Source of the DNA: Prorocentrum cordatum | Lineage: Eukaryota; Sar; Dinophyceae; Prorocentrales; Prorocentraceae | Reading direction: 5' to 3' | Assembly (NCBI GenBank): GCA_963575745.1 | Contig: CAUYUJ010009397.1 | Coordinates: 1-34,485 of the forward strand | DNA: 34,485 nucleotides | Shown: in pieces, positions 10,048-19,557 of the stretch | Layout of the letters: each line of letters starts with the position of its first letter | Numbering within the stretch: position 1 is the stretch's first letter | Made by a program: the position numbers and the translations under genes | The notes under the pieces: model-generated | Told to the model about the DNA's origin: nothing | The model's input: only the letters and a program-made list of their open reading frames with translations | The model's database searches: none

Positions 10048-10202
10048 GAGCCAATAACTTCAAGGCTTGGCGTCGAGATTTCAAAAGTGCCCCGCGAAGG
10101 CTCCAATATGTTTCCGAGATGGAGCGTATTCATGTTGGTTCAAGCCGCTCCTGTTTGAACGGCGATCCTGCACACTTACTTGCGTTTTAGCACGCACGCG
10201 TG

Positions 10203-10225
10203 CCTCCAGCTTCCTCTCTTCCCAG
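10203..10225 (+). promoter_or_regulatory. Candidate spliced-leader trans-splice acceptor
   Basis: A long pyrimidine tract, CTTCCTCTCTTCCCAG, ends in AG at 10224-10225, 17 nt ahead of the ATG at 10243. It is the cleanest acceptor in the window and supports that start. Confidence 0.6.
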
Positions 10226-10242
10226 GGGCAGCCGCGAGAGAC

Positions 10243-12297
10243 ATGGGGCGTCCGTCGATCGTCGTCCTGGCGGCCCTCATCCTCGCCGCCTGGCCCGCCG
10301 CATGTGTCGAGATTATGTTCGAGGCGACGCCGAGCCCGACGTGCGAGACTTCGACGCACGCAATTTCCTCACGCTTCGCGCATCCCCACCAGCCCATCCC
10401 AAAGCAGCCGCCAGGCGAGTTGCCTTGATAAGGGAGGCGCAGCAGCAAGCAATCCAAAAGTGAGCCACATCCGTTTTGGAGGCCCCTTGGGGTCGTCTCA
10501 GGCCGTCTTGGGCCATCCTGGGGCTATCTTGGGCCGTCTTGGATGCACCTTGGGCCGCCTTGGAGACATATTGGGGCCATCTTGGGCTCTCTTGGGGCCA
10601 TCTTGGCCGTCTTGGAGGCCATCTTGGGCGTCCTGGAGGCCACTTGAGCCGTCTTTGGGCCCTCTTAGGGCCGTCTTGGGGGCCTCTGGGGCCGTCTTGG
10701 GGCCATATTGGGGCCTCTTGGGGCGCTCTTGGGGGCCTCTTGGGAGCCCTGGAGGGCCTCCTGGGGGCCATCTTGGAGGTGGTCGGTCAAACGAGGGGGG
10801 GGTCCACCGTCTGGCCCCCCCCTCGGGGGCCACGATCCCTGTGAGGGGTGTCCACAAATAGCCTTCCGAAGCAGCGAAAAAGGACCCTCTAACCGATCGC
10901 GGCCGCTCCCGCCCAGGTCCAGGGGAGGGGGTAGGGGGAGGGGTAAACCCCTCCCCGAAGGGGAAGAGGGATTGTGGGAAGTCGTTGGAAGAGGGAAGAA
11001 GAATCTCCCTAGACCACCTGTCGCCCAAAGGGCTGGTGGGATTACATGGGTAAAGGGTAGCTATTCAGGCGCACCGACCATTCATGCAACATACGCCGGA
11101 CCCAGCGGGATCCCTGCATGGGTTCAACATGGATTTATGCCTCTATCCAGCTGACCTGGTTGGTACACACTTGGAGGGTCGTGCCGATTGGTGCTACGGC
11201 ACTCATAATCTTGCCATGCGCATTATGAGGCGCAACGACAACGACGAGTACATCACAACCGGCACATGTTGCAGCTCTCACGAGGACAACCAAGTGACCG
11301 ATGTCACGTCTCAGTGCGCAGACCCGACGCCGAGCCCTACCATGCCCAGTCCAACGCCGAGCCCGACGCCGAGTCCGACGTGCGAGACTTCGACGTACAC
11401 AATTACATGGGTAAAGGTAGCTATTCAGGCGCACCGACCATTCATACAACATACACCGGACCCAGCGGGATCCCTGGGTTCAACATGGATTTATGCCTCT
11501 ATCCAGCCGACCTGGTTGGTACACACTTGGAGGGTCGCGCCGATTGGTGCCACGGCACTCACAATCTTGCCATGCGCATTATGAGGCGCAACGACAACGA
11601 CGAGTACATCACAACCGGCACATGTTGCAGCTCTCACGAGGACAACCAAGTGACCGATGTCACGTCGCAGTGCGCAGACCCGACGCCGAGCCCTACCATG
11701 CCCAGTCCAACGCCGAGCCCGGCGCCGAGTCCGACGTGCGAGACGTCGACGCACACAATTACATGGGTAAAGGGTAGCTAGTCAGGCGCACCGACCATTC
11801 ATACAACATACACTGGACCCAGCGGGATCCTTGGGTTCAACATGGATTTATGCCTCTATCCAGCTGCCTGCGGCAAATCCCGCCACCGTGCCAACCCAGT
11901 TGTCTCGATGGTTTTGCGCGAGGGAGCACGGATTCCCAAGCTTGCGACGTAATGTAATTCGTGGTCTGATGGTGATGGTGATGGTGACGGTGATGGTAAA
12001 GAGAATATGTTGAGGGCGGTGGTGATGATGATGATCATGATGACGCTGACGATGTTAAGGAGGAAGAGGAGGAGGAGGAAGAGGAAATCCGTCACATGTG
12101 ACAGATTTCCGTCTTTTGGAAGTGAGGCCGTGACGCAGAGGCCGGCACCGTCACATGAGACATTTTGGCCGTCTGGGGCCGGACGACGACGTTGACGATC
12201 ATTGCGCTGATGAGGCCTCGCGGCAGAGGCCGAAACCGCCACATGTGACACCTCGGCCGTCTCGGGGGTGGCGATGATGACGATGATGATGGTGACC

Positions 12298-12333
<36 letters not shown>

Positions 12334-14590
12334 CTGATGCTTTTGTTGTCGGTTTGTTGCCTCTTGTACGTGTGTGTGCGTGTGCGCGTGCGTTGGGATC
12401 TCGCGATTCAATTCTGAAGCCTCTTGGGAGCAGTTTGGGGGCCTCTTGGGCCTCATTCGGGCTTTTTGGGGGCTATTGGGGCTTCTTGGGGGCCTCTTGG
12501 GGGCGTCTTGGGGCTTCTTGGCGGCGTCTTGGGGCTTCCTGTAGGCTTTCTGGGGCGGAAGGCTAGAATTTTCGGTTCGTGGCCCCTCTCTTGGACCTCT
12601 CTTGTGGCAGCCTTTGGCGCCTCTTAGACCATATTGGGCGCCTCTTGGGCCGTTTTGGGGCTCTCTTGGGCCGTCTTGGGGCCCTATTGGAGGCCTCTTG
12701 GGCTGTCTTGGGGCGGTCTTGGAGGCTTCTTGTGCCGTCTTGGAGAATCGGGAAGCCGAAAAGGGGAATAAGCCAAAACCATTGAAACAACCAATGGAAA
12801 ATCAACGATTTTGGCTTCTCGGGCTTCTCTTCGGGCGCCTCTTGGGGCTCTCTTGGGCCGTCATGGCGGCCTATTGGGCCGTCTTGGGGCCGTCTTGGCG
12901 GTCTTGGGGCGATATTTGGGCGTCTGCTGGCTCTCTCTGGCCGTCTTGGCGGTCTCTTGGGGCCGTCTTTGGCGCCTCTTAGACCATCTTGGGCGCCTCT
13001 TGGGCCGTCTTGGGGCTCTATTGGGCCGTCTTGGGGCTCTCTTGGAGGCCTTTTGGGCCGTCTTGGGGCCGTCTTGGAGGCTTCTTGCGCCTCTTTGAGA
13101 ATCGGGAAGCCGAAAAGGCGAAGAACCCAAACTCATCGGAAAACCAATTGGAAATCAACGATTTTGGCTTCTCGGGCCTTTATTCGGACGCCTCCTGGGG
13201 CTCTCTTGGGCCGTCTTGGCGGCCTCTTGGGCCGTCTTGGGGCCGTCTTGGGAGTATTGGGGCGATATTTGGGCGTCTGCTGGCTCTCTTGGGCCGCGTC
13301 GGCGGTCTCTTGGGGCCGTCTTTGGCGCCTCTTAGACCATATTGGGCGCCTCTTGGGCCGTATTCGGCCCCTCTTGGGCCATATTGGGGCCTTCTTGGGG
13401 GCCTCTTTGGGCCGTCTTGGGGCGGTCTTGGAGGCTTCTTGCGCCGTCTTTGAGAATCGGGAAGCCGAAAAGGCGAGGAACCCAAACTCATTGAAAAACC
13501 AATTGGACATCAACTACTTTTGCCCCTCGGACCTCTCTTCGGACGCTTCTTGGGGCTCTCTTGGGCTGTCTTGGCGGCCTCTTGGGCCGTCTTGGAGCCG
13601 TCTTGGGAGTCTTGGGGCGATATTTGGACTTATGCTGGCTTTCTTGGGCCGTCTTGGCGGCCTCTTTGGGCACTCTTAGCCCATCTTGAAGCGAATATGT
13701 GGCATTTCTCGAGGGGTTGTGGCCTCGGGGGGGGGGCCGACGCATGCAGCCCGGTGCGACGAGAGGGGGGGGGGGGCCCTTAGAGGATTTTCAGAAACCC
13801 TACCAGACCAGCACTTGGCATTCTTGCACGCCTCAACGTGCCAGGGGGCACGGTGGCGGATCCAGCTGACCTGGTTGGTACACGCTTGGAGGGTCGCGCC
13901 GATTGGTGCCGCGGCACTCATAATCTTGCCATGCGCATTATGAGGCGCAACGACAACGACGAGTGCATCAAAACCGGCACATGTTGCAGCTCTCACGAGG
14001 ACAACCAAGTGACCGATGTCACGTCGCAGCGCGCAGACCCGACGCCGAGCCCTACCGCGACGCCATCCACGGCGTCTGCAGCCGGTGATCCACATTTGCA
14101 AAACATCTACGGCGAGAGGTTCGACTTGATGAAGCCTGGTAAGGTGGCACTTATCAACGTCCCACGTGGGAAGCGAGTCGAAGTCGCGCTGCTTGCGGTA
14201 GAAGCTGACGCGCGCCGCCTGGGCGGGAACTGTGCCGACATGTACTTCACGAGCGTGAACATCACAGGGGCATGGGCGGACAAGCTGCAGGCCGGCGGTA
14301 TCCGGTTCGACGCCGACGGCGCTCAGAGCCACAAGGTGCCGATGTGGACGAGTTTCGGGCCGCTGGCGGTCAAAGTCGTCCACGGGCGAACGGAGGAGGG
14401 GATCAGTTACTTGAACCTCTTCGTCAAGCACCTTGGGCATGCCGGCTTTGCCGTCGGAGGGCTATTGGGAGAAGATGATCACACGGAGGTGGCGAGGATC
14501 CCGAGGGAATGCCGCAAAACAATTTCTCTTCGCAAGGTGAGCCGGACCAGCGTGGGGGCTGAGCTGGCCTCGGTGGCGATCGCAAGCTGA
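10243..14590 (+). CDS. Secreted repeat protein with VWD-like C-terminal domain; interrupted by two elements and partly frame-damaged
   Basis: Starts with a signal peptide (MGRPSIVVLAALILAAWPA, then CVE) and a TPSPT linker. Then come about three copies of a 118-120-residue module: CETSTHTITW, KGSYSGAPTIHTTY, GFNMDLCLYPADLVGT, RADWC, GTHNLAMRIMRRNDNDE, TGTCCSSHEDNQVTDVTSQ, and Pro-rich TPSPT linkers. The last exon holds a VWD-like domain. Module Cys residues and the signal peptide suggest an exported or surface protein; function unknown. A family II element interrupts module 1 after THAI, and a family I element interrupts module 3 at LYPA. Damage: four extra bases in module 1 near 11115, one missing base at about 11414 (net frame restored), and TAG at 11779-11781 where the other modules have a Tyr codon. 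So it may be a pseudogene or carry base-call errors. Confidence 0.6.
10366..11043 (+). mobile_element. Family II introner-like element, copy b (inside the repeat-protein gene)
   Basis: Inserted between Ile and Thr codons of the module (intact copies read CAATTACATGGG; here CAATT precedes the element and ATTACATGGG follows it). The left core ATCCCCACCAGCCC (10382-10395) is inverted at GGGCTGGTGGGATTA (11030-11044). The extra segment is 678 bp, a multiple of three, and exact removal between the two ATT triplets restores the module. Alternatively a GC donor (CCAG/GCGAGT, 10415) and the AG at 11067-11068 (CTATTCAG) are phase-compatible and would exonise the left TIR. The interior is CTTGGGG repeat. 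The 3' end has a G-run block and a perfect 9-bp G/C hairpin at 10935-10956. Confidence 0.7.
11041..11865 (+). repeat. Tandem ~360-bp coding modules
   Basis: Units start at 11041, 11402 and 11758 (spacing 361 and 356 bp) and are nearly identical. The third continues after the family I element, from 13866 to about 14070. High identity implies recent duplication or gene conversion. Confidence 0.85.
12083..12260. repeat. Palindromic GTCACATGTGAC element, three diverged tandem copies
   Basis: The first copy is a 28-bp near-perfect palindrome: GGAAATC (12083-12089), GTCACATGTGAC (12091-12102), GATTTCC (12104-12110). Diverged copies follow at about 12150 (CGTCACATGAGACA) and 12239 (GCCACATGTGACAC), each next to a GGCCGTCT segment. 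Confidence 0.7.
12285..12340. repeat. (GAT)n microsatellite
   Basis: Uninterrupted GATGAT run inside the family I element, matching the longer GAT runs in the copy at 27669-29070. Confidence 0.9.
12413..13690. repeat. CTTGGGG repeat with ~360-bp higher-order period
   Basis: Inside the family I element. A/T-richer marker segments (GAATCGGGAAGCCGAAAAGG, then CCCAAACTCAT, an ATCAACGATTTTGGCTTCTCGGG-like piece) recur at about 12734, 13087 and 13452. Between them is degenerate GGGCCGTCTTGG repeat. Related marker segments occur at 4205-4290. Confidence 0.75.
13866..14590 (+). CDS. Terminal exon: end of module 3 plus VWD-like domain
   Basis: This part of the gene is intact. After the module tail (DLVGTRLEGRADWC to VTDVTSQ) and a short Thr/Ser/Pro/Ala linker comes AAGDPHLQNIYGERFDLMKP. 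This resembles the GDPH-x-x-x-F/Y-G-x-x-F/Y-D start of von Willebrand type D domains. The domain continues with LINVPRGKRVEVALLAVEAD, RRLGGNCADMYF, VNITGAWADKLQAGG, KVVHGRTEEG, LNLFVKHLGHAG and FAVGGLLGEDDHTEV, ending at TGA 14588-14590. The GLLGEDDH segment parallels the G-L-x-G-x-x-D motif late in VWD domains. I believe a family with this core is common in dinoflagellates. Cysteines are fewer than in animal VWD, so the disulfide pattern must differ. Function unknown; a surface or matrix role is inference. Confidence 0.65.
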
Positions 14591-15117
14591 GTCGGCCTCC
14601 TTGGCCATCGGGCACTTGACTTGCCAGCTTTCGAAGATGGCTTCTTGGGTTTTCCATGTTTTCGTAGTTGCTCGCTGGCGGTTCGTTCTCGATGCGGCGC
14701 GTGCAGTTTCGACGAGGCCGTTTCCATTTGTGGTGCGCGAACTACGTCATTCTGCGATCGCGCGTGGCGTTCGAGCACGCGCGCGCTTGCCCATTCAGGC
14801 CACTGTGCAGTTCGATACTTCTGTTTTCCCAGCTTGCGTGTGCACACCCGTTCTTGTCACGCTTGCATCCTTAGCGCTCTGTGTACATATGCCTTTTCGT
14901 TCTGGCCGTTATCATCTGTGAGCGCGCTGCAAAAAAAGGATTGCGGGGCGCGCGCGGCCTCCGCGCGCGGTCGGACCTCGCCCGGCCCGACCCGACTTTG
15001 CATTCTCAGCGCTCGCGCGCGTGCCGCACAGCGCTCGCACTTCTTCTGGTAGACTCTTTGCTGGGCGGGCCCGAGGCATCGTGCGTTGTCAAAGCCTTAC
15101 GGCCAGCGCCGCCGACC
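14591..15117. other. Gene 3' flank, nothing recognised
   Basis: Unique sequence after the repeat-protein stop; no supported coding frame. Confidence 0.5.
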
Positions 15118-15480
15118 CTGACGACGACGACGAAGACCAGGAGGAGGAGGAGGAGGAGGAGGAGGAGGAAGAGAAGGAGGAGGAGGAGGAGGAGGAGGAG
15201 GAGGAGGAGCGTTCGGGAGGAGCGGGGGGAGGGGGATGGAGGGGGGCGAGGAGGACAAGGGGGAGGAGGAAAAAAGGGGAGGAGGAGAACGAGGAGGAGG
15301 AGGGGGAGGAGGAGGAGGAGGGGGAGGAGGAGGAGGAGGTGGGAGGGAGGAGGCGGAGAGAGGAGGGGGGGTGAGGGGGAGGGAGGAGGGAGGAGGGAGG
15401 AGGAGGAGGAGGAGGAGGAGGACGACGAACGCTCGGGAGGAGGAGGAGGAGGAAGGAGGAGGGGGATGACGAGGAGAAGG
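15118..15480. repeat. Purine-rich (GGA)n tract
   Basis: Strand-asymmetric GAGGAG/GGGAGG tract with a CGACGACGA start. Poly-Glu, poly-Arg or poly-Pro/Ser frames read from it are artefacts. Such a purine strand could form triplex or quadruplex structures. Confidence 0.9.
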
Positions 15481-15675
15481 ATGTTGAGGAGGCGGAGGCG
15501 TGCAAGGGGTGCAAGTGCGCGGCACGTCTGCGCCCTCGACTGCCGGCGCCAGAAGCTTAGGCACAGCTTGGCTTCGAGCAGCTTCCGCTGCTCACAATCG
15601 AACTGGCGCGCGTATCCGATCCGAAACGGCCGCGTCCCGCCGCGGAGAACCTTTGAACGTTCATACTTCTGTACC
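15480..15675. other. Short unique spacer
   Basis: GC-rich sequence between the GGA tract and the GTAC repeat; no gene recognised. Confidence 0.4.
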
Positions 15676-16215
15676 TTCGCACTGCTGTACTTTTGTATTC
15701 GTGTACGTTTGTACGTCTGTACTTGTGCACTGTGGTCCATGTGTACTTTGTTCTCTTGTATTTTTGTACCCTTGTACTTTTGTACCTTTGTACGTTGTGC
15801 ATTTATACTTTTGTATTTTTGTACTTTTGAATTTTTTGTTTTTGTACTTCTGTATTGTTTGTACGTTTGTGCTTTTGTACGTTTGTAGATTTTGTACGTT
15901 TGTAGTCTTGTGTTTCTGTATCTTTGTACATCTGCACCGCTGTACTCCTGTACTTTTGTACGTTTGTACGTTTTGTACTTTTGTACCTTTGTACCGTTAT
16001 TATTTTGTACTTCGTACCCTTGTACATTTGAATATCTGTACCTTTGTATTTTGTATTTTTGTATTTTTGTACTTCTGTACTTTTGTACCTCTGTACTTTT
16101 GTACTTTTGTACTTTTGTACTTTTGTACCTTTGTACCTTTGTACCTTTGTCTTTGTGTACCTTTGTACTTTTGCACTTTTGTACTTTTGTATTTTTGTTA
16201 TTTTGTACATGTCTA
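15676..16215. repeat. 8-bp GTACTTTT minisatellite
   Basis: Imperfect repeats of GTACTTTT with GTACCTTT and GTACGTTT variants, best conserved at 16075-16170. Each unit carries the palindrome GTAC. Open frames with CTFVLLYF-type repeats (24 nt = 3 units) are a by-product. Confidence 0.9.
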
Positions 16216-17285
16216 CTTTGCCCCTTAGTGTTCGCCCGTCCGACCCGACCCGACCCGCCCGTTAGGGCCCGCCCGACCCGACTCGACCCGCCCGCCCGGC
16301 CCGCCCGTTAGGGTTTTCGCGTGCCAATTCGATGGGGCCCCACATTTAATGTCCCGCCCGCCCGACCGTCAGGGCCCGCCCGCCTGACCCAGCCGGAGCC
16401 GCCCGTTAGGGTCCGCTCGCGCGACCCGACCCGACCCGCCCGCCCGACCCGCCCGAGTCGCTCGTTAGAGTTCTCGCGTGTGAACGCGATTGCGCCCCAC
16501 ACTTTCCGCCCGCTCGCCCGTTAGGGTCTGCCCGTTCGACCCGGCCCGGCCCGCTCGTTAGGGTCCGCCCGCCCGACCTGATTCGACCCGCCCGCCCGAC
16601 CCGCCCGGCCCGCCCGCTATGGCTTTCGCGCGTCAATTCGATTGCGCTCCACACTTTAATGCACCGCCCGTCCGCTCGTTGGGGCCCGCCTGCCCGGCCC
16701 GACCCGACCCGCCCGTTATGGTCCGCCCGTCCGACCCGACCCGACCCGCCCGCCCGGCCCGCCCAGCCCGCCCGCTAGGGTTCTCGCGCGTCAATTCGAT
16801 TGCGCCCCACACTTATGCCCCGCCCGCCCGCCCGTTAATAGGGTCCGCCCGCCGGATCCGACCCGGCCCGCCCGCGAAGGTCCGCCCGCCCAGCCCGACC
16901 CGACGCGCCCGCCCGGCCTGCCCGATAGGGCCCTCGCGTGTGAATTCGATTGCGCTCCACGCACTTTAATGTCCCGCCCGCTCGCTCGCAAGGGCCCGCC
17001 CGCCCGACCCGACCTGGCCCATCCGTTAGGGTCCGCCCGCCCGACCCGACCAGACCCGCCCGCCCGGCCCGCCCGTTGCGGTTCTCGCGCGTCAAGTCGA
17101 TTGCGCTCCGCGCATTTTAATGCCCCGCCCGCCCGGCCGTTAGGGTCTGCCCGCCTGGTCCGACCCGACCCGCCCGTTAGGGTCCGCCCGCCCGACCCGA
17201 CCTGACCCGCCCGCCCGACCCGCCCGTTAGAGTTCTCGCGCGTCAGGTCGATGGCGCACCGCACCTTAGTGCACCGCCCACCCGC
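16216..17285. repeat. CCCGCCCGACCCG array with ~155-bp higher-order period
   Basis: C-rich 4-5 bp repeats punctuated by a conserved segment (GTTCTCGCGCGTCAATTCGA, TTGCGC, CCACAC, TTTAATG) at about 16313, 16469, 16620, 16781, 16933, 17083 and 17231. CGTTAGGGT steps recur in each unit. No gene recognised on either strand. Confidence 0.85.
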
Positions 17286-18216
17286 CCCTGGGGATTTCCT
17301 ATGGGAGCAATCCAAGATCCCGGTTTTCTTTTGGATTTCCGATGGAACCAATCCAAGATGCCGGTTTTCTTTTGGATTTCCCACGGAAGCACCCCAAGAT
17401 GCCGGTTTTCGTTTGGATTTCCCATGGAAGCACTCAAGATCCCGGTGTTCCTTTGGATTTCCTATGGAAGCAATCCAAGATGCCGTTTTTTTGTGGTGCG
17501 GAAGCAATCCAAGATCCCAGTTTTCTGTTGGATTTCTCATGGGAGCACCCCAAGATCCCGGTTTTCCGGTGGATTTCCTATGGAAGCAATCCAAGATCCC
17601 GATTTTCTTTCGGATTTTCCTATGGAAGCAATCCAAGATCCCGGTTTTCCTTTGGATTTCCTATGGAAGCAATCGAAGATGCCGGCTTTCTTCTGGAATT
17701 CGCATGGAAGCATTCCACTATCCCGGTTCTTTTGTTGATTTTCTATGGAAGCAATCCAAGATCCCGGTTTTCATTTGGATTTCCTGTGGAACCAATCCAA
17801 GATACCGGTTTTCCATTGGATTTCCGACGGAAACACCCCAGGATTCCGTTTTTCTTATATCCTATGGAAGCAATCCAAGATGCCGGTTTTCTTTTGGATT
17901 TCCTATGGAAGCGCCCGAAGATTCAGTTGTCTTTTGGATTTCCTGCGGAAGCAATCCAAAATCCCGGTTTTCTGTTGGATTTCTTGTGGAAGCAATCCAA
18001 GATCCCGGTTCTGTTTTGGATTTCTTGCGGAAGCAATCCAAGATCCCGGTTTTCTTTTGGATTTCCTGTGGAAGCACCCCAAGATCCCGGTTTTCTTTTG
18101 GATTTTCCTATGGAAGCAATCCAAGATCCCGGTTTTCTGTTGGATTTCTCATGGGAGCACCCCACGATCCCGGTTTTCTGTTGGATTTCTTATGGAAGTA
18201 ATCCAAGATCCCGGTT
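17283..18216. repeat. 41-bp satellite, array 1
   Basis: Repeats of GGATTTCCTATGGAAGCAAT followed by CCAAGATCCCGGTTTTCTTTT. Each unit holds a small inverted repeat (GGATT/AATCC and TTCC/GGAA around TAT). Variants swap AGCAATCC for AGCACCCC. Because 41 is not a multiple of three and the unit lacks stops, long open frames arise on both strands; these are not genes. Confidence 0.95.
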
Positions 18217-18440
18217 GTTTTTCCCGACCATCATCCTGTGGTGTTGGGTCCTCGTTTTGAAGAGACGGTGCCCCGCGTTCTCTTTCCTCCCGCTGCCCCC
18301 TCCCTCCTGCCATCATCATCATGATCACCATCATCATCGTCATCATCATCATCATCGTCATCATCATCATTACCATCATCATTATCATCATCATTCCTCT
18401 CCTCTCCTCTCCTCTTCTCCTCTCCTCTTCACCCACCCAG
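18217..18440. repeat. Linker L2 with (CAT)n and CTCCT tract, copy 1
   Basis: CATCCTGTGGTGTTGGGTC, then GAAGAGACGGTGCCCCGCG (about 18230-18280), then (CAT)n and (CTCCT)n. The unique part recurs at 20957-21003 between the same two satellites. Confidence 0.8.
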
Positions 18441-19078
18441 TACACTGTTTCGTGGCTCCATAGGGAGCTCCACCGAAGGCCCCAGTGCCCGCGGCCGCAT
18501 GCGTCACCCACACATATTTCGGCACACCCCTCACACGTTTCGTGGCTCCATAGGGAGCTCCACCGAAGGCCCCAGTGGCCGCGGCCGCATGCGCCACCCA
18601 CACCCATTTCGGCACACCCCTCACACGTTTCGTGGCTCCATAGGGAGCTCCACCGAAGGCCCCAGCGCCCGCGGCCGCATGCGTCCACCCACACCCATTT
18701 CGGCACACCCCTCACACGTTTCGTGGCTCCATAGGGAGCTCCACCGAAGGCCCCAGTGCCCGCGGCCGCATGCGTCACCCACACCCATTTCGGCACACCC
18801 CTCACACGTTTCGTGGCTCCATAGGGAGCTCCACCGAAGGCCCCAGTGCCCGCGGCCGCATGCGTCACCCACACCCATTTCGGCACACCCCTCACACGCT
18901 TCGAGGCTCCATAGGGAGCTCCACCGAAGGCCCCAGTGCCCGCGGCCGCATGCGTCACCCACACCCATTTCGGCACACCCCTCACACGCTTCGTGGCTCC
19001 ATAGGGAGCTCCACCGAAGGCCTCAGTGCCGCCGCCCGCATGCGTCACCCCCACCCATTTCGGCACACCCCCCGCATT
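18441..19078. repeat. 90-bp satellite, array 1
   Basis: About seven units of exactly 90 bp (one of 91), with GGCTCCATAGGGAGCTCCAC, GAAGGCCCCAGTGCCCGCGG, CCGCATGCGTCACCCACACC and CATTTCGGCACACCCCTCAC. The unit has palindromes CCGCGGCCG, GCATGC and GGAGCTCC. The period is a multiple of three, so 30-residue peptide repeats appear on both strands; no coding is implied. The array ends about 13 bp before a splice acceptor. Confidence 0.95.
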
Positions 19079-19091
19079 TCTCGCACGGCAG

Positions 19092-19557
19092 GGTCATCAC
19101 CACGGTGGCGTGCCAGGGGCGCACCATGCGCGAAGGCGACGGGGCGGGGGAACGGCGCTCCGGGGGCGGCCAGACCTCCGGGGCGCGAGCAGTCCGCGGC
19201 CAGACCATCTCTCGGTCCTGTGGACTCTCGCCCTGGGCCGTCGGCTGCCCGGCGCGCTGCTCCCTCGGTCGACGTCGCCCAGGCGTGATCCTGGATTGCG
19301 GCCGCCACGAGGTAGGGAACGGCAAGAAGGAGGACGACGACTGGTGGCTGGAGCTCTACGTGCTGCTCTCGCGCGCCACGCGCCACGAGGACCTCCTGCT
19401 CATGCGGGCGCCGCGCATCGAGTTCTTCCTGGCAGGGCCGCCGCAGGGCTTGCGGAAGCAGCTGGAGCAGTCTGTGGCGCGCACGAAGCGGCGCAGGAGG
19501 GAAGCGACGGCCCTCGCCAGGGAGCTCGGCTTCACCGAGATCATCCGCGAGGCCTGA
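19092..19557 (+). CDS. 3'-terminal exon of a Pif1/RecD-like SF1 helicase
   Basis: An acceptor (CATTTCTCGCACGGCAG, AG at 19090-19091) precedes the exon. It encodes VITTVACQGRTM, resembling the SF1B motif with a T-x-H/C-x-x-Q-G-x-T core. Later come VILDCGRHEV, DDDWWLELYVLLSRATRHED, LLLMRAP, FFLAGPP and a basic helical tail ending REA, stop at 19555-19557. LYVLLSRATRxEDLLLxR matches the motif VI region (Y-V-x-L-S-R) of Pif1/RecD-type DNA helicases. About 50 low-complexity residues separate the two motifs, and a 153-nt GC-AG intron (19130-19282) whose removal keeps frame could explain them. No upstream exons (Walker A) were found between 14591 and 19090, so this is a terminal fragment or has exons beyond reach. 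The 90-bp satellite is in frame with it upstream, but I infer the satellite is intronic. Confidence 0.6.

Larger units (their letters stand above)
11873..13865 (+). mobile_element. Family I introner-like element, copy 1 (GC-AG intron)
   Basis: The left TIR, ATCCCGCCACCGTGCC (11877-11892), is inverted at GGCACGGTGGCGGAT near 13847-13861. A 9-bp direct repeat, ATCCAGCTG, flanks it (11858-11866 and 13860-13868); uninterrupted modules have it once. Splicing from GC at 11873 to AG at 13864-13865 keeps frame and gives YPA-ACA-DLVG, adding three residues to the usual YPADLVG. Internal order: TIR, GAT/GAC-rich DNA, GTCACATGTGAC palindrome, (GAT)n, CTTGGG repeat with 360-bp period, G-run, then a TTAGAGGATTTTCAGAAACC block with CACTTGGCATTC and the right TIR. 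The same order occurs at 27669-29070. No protein is encoded. Confidence 0.8.

Noticed and set aside
9751-10158. Arg-Glu repeat protein
   Set aside because: Translation of the (GA)n microsatellite.
15006-15740. Long minus-strand frame rich in Leu/Pro/Ser
   Set aside because: Translation of the (GGA)n tract on its complementary strand.
16216-17285. TTAGGG-like steps as telomeric repeats
   Set aside because: They occur once per CCCGTTAGGGTCCGCCCG step within a C-rich array; no tandem TTTAGGG run exists.
19130-19282. Definite intron in the helicase exon
   Set aside because: GC-AG ends and a frame-neutral length are suggestive, but the segment is also open, so it could be a coding insertion; kept as a comment only.
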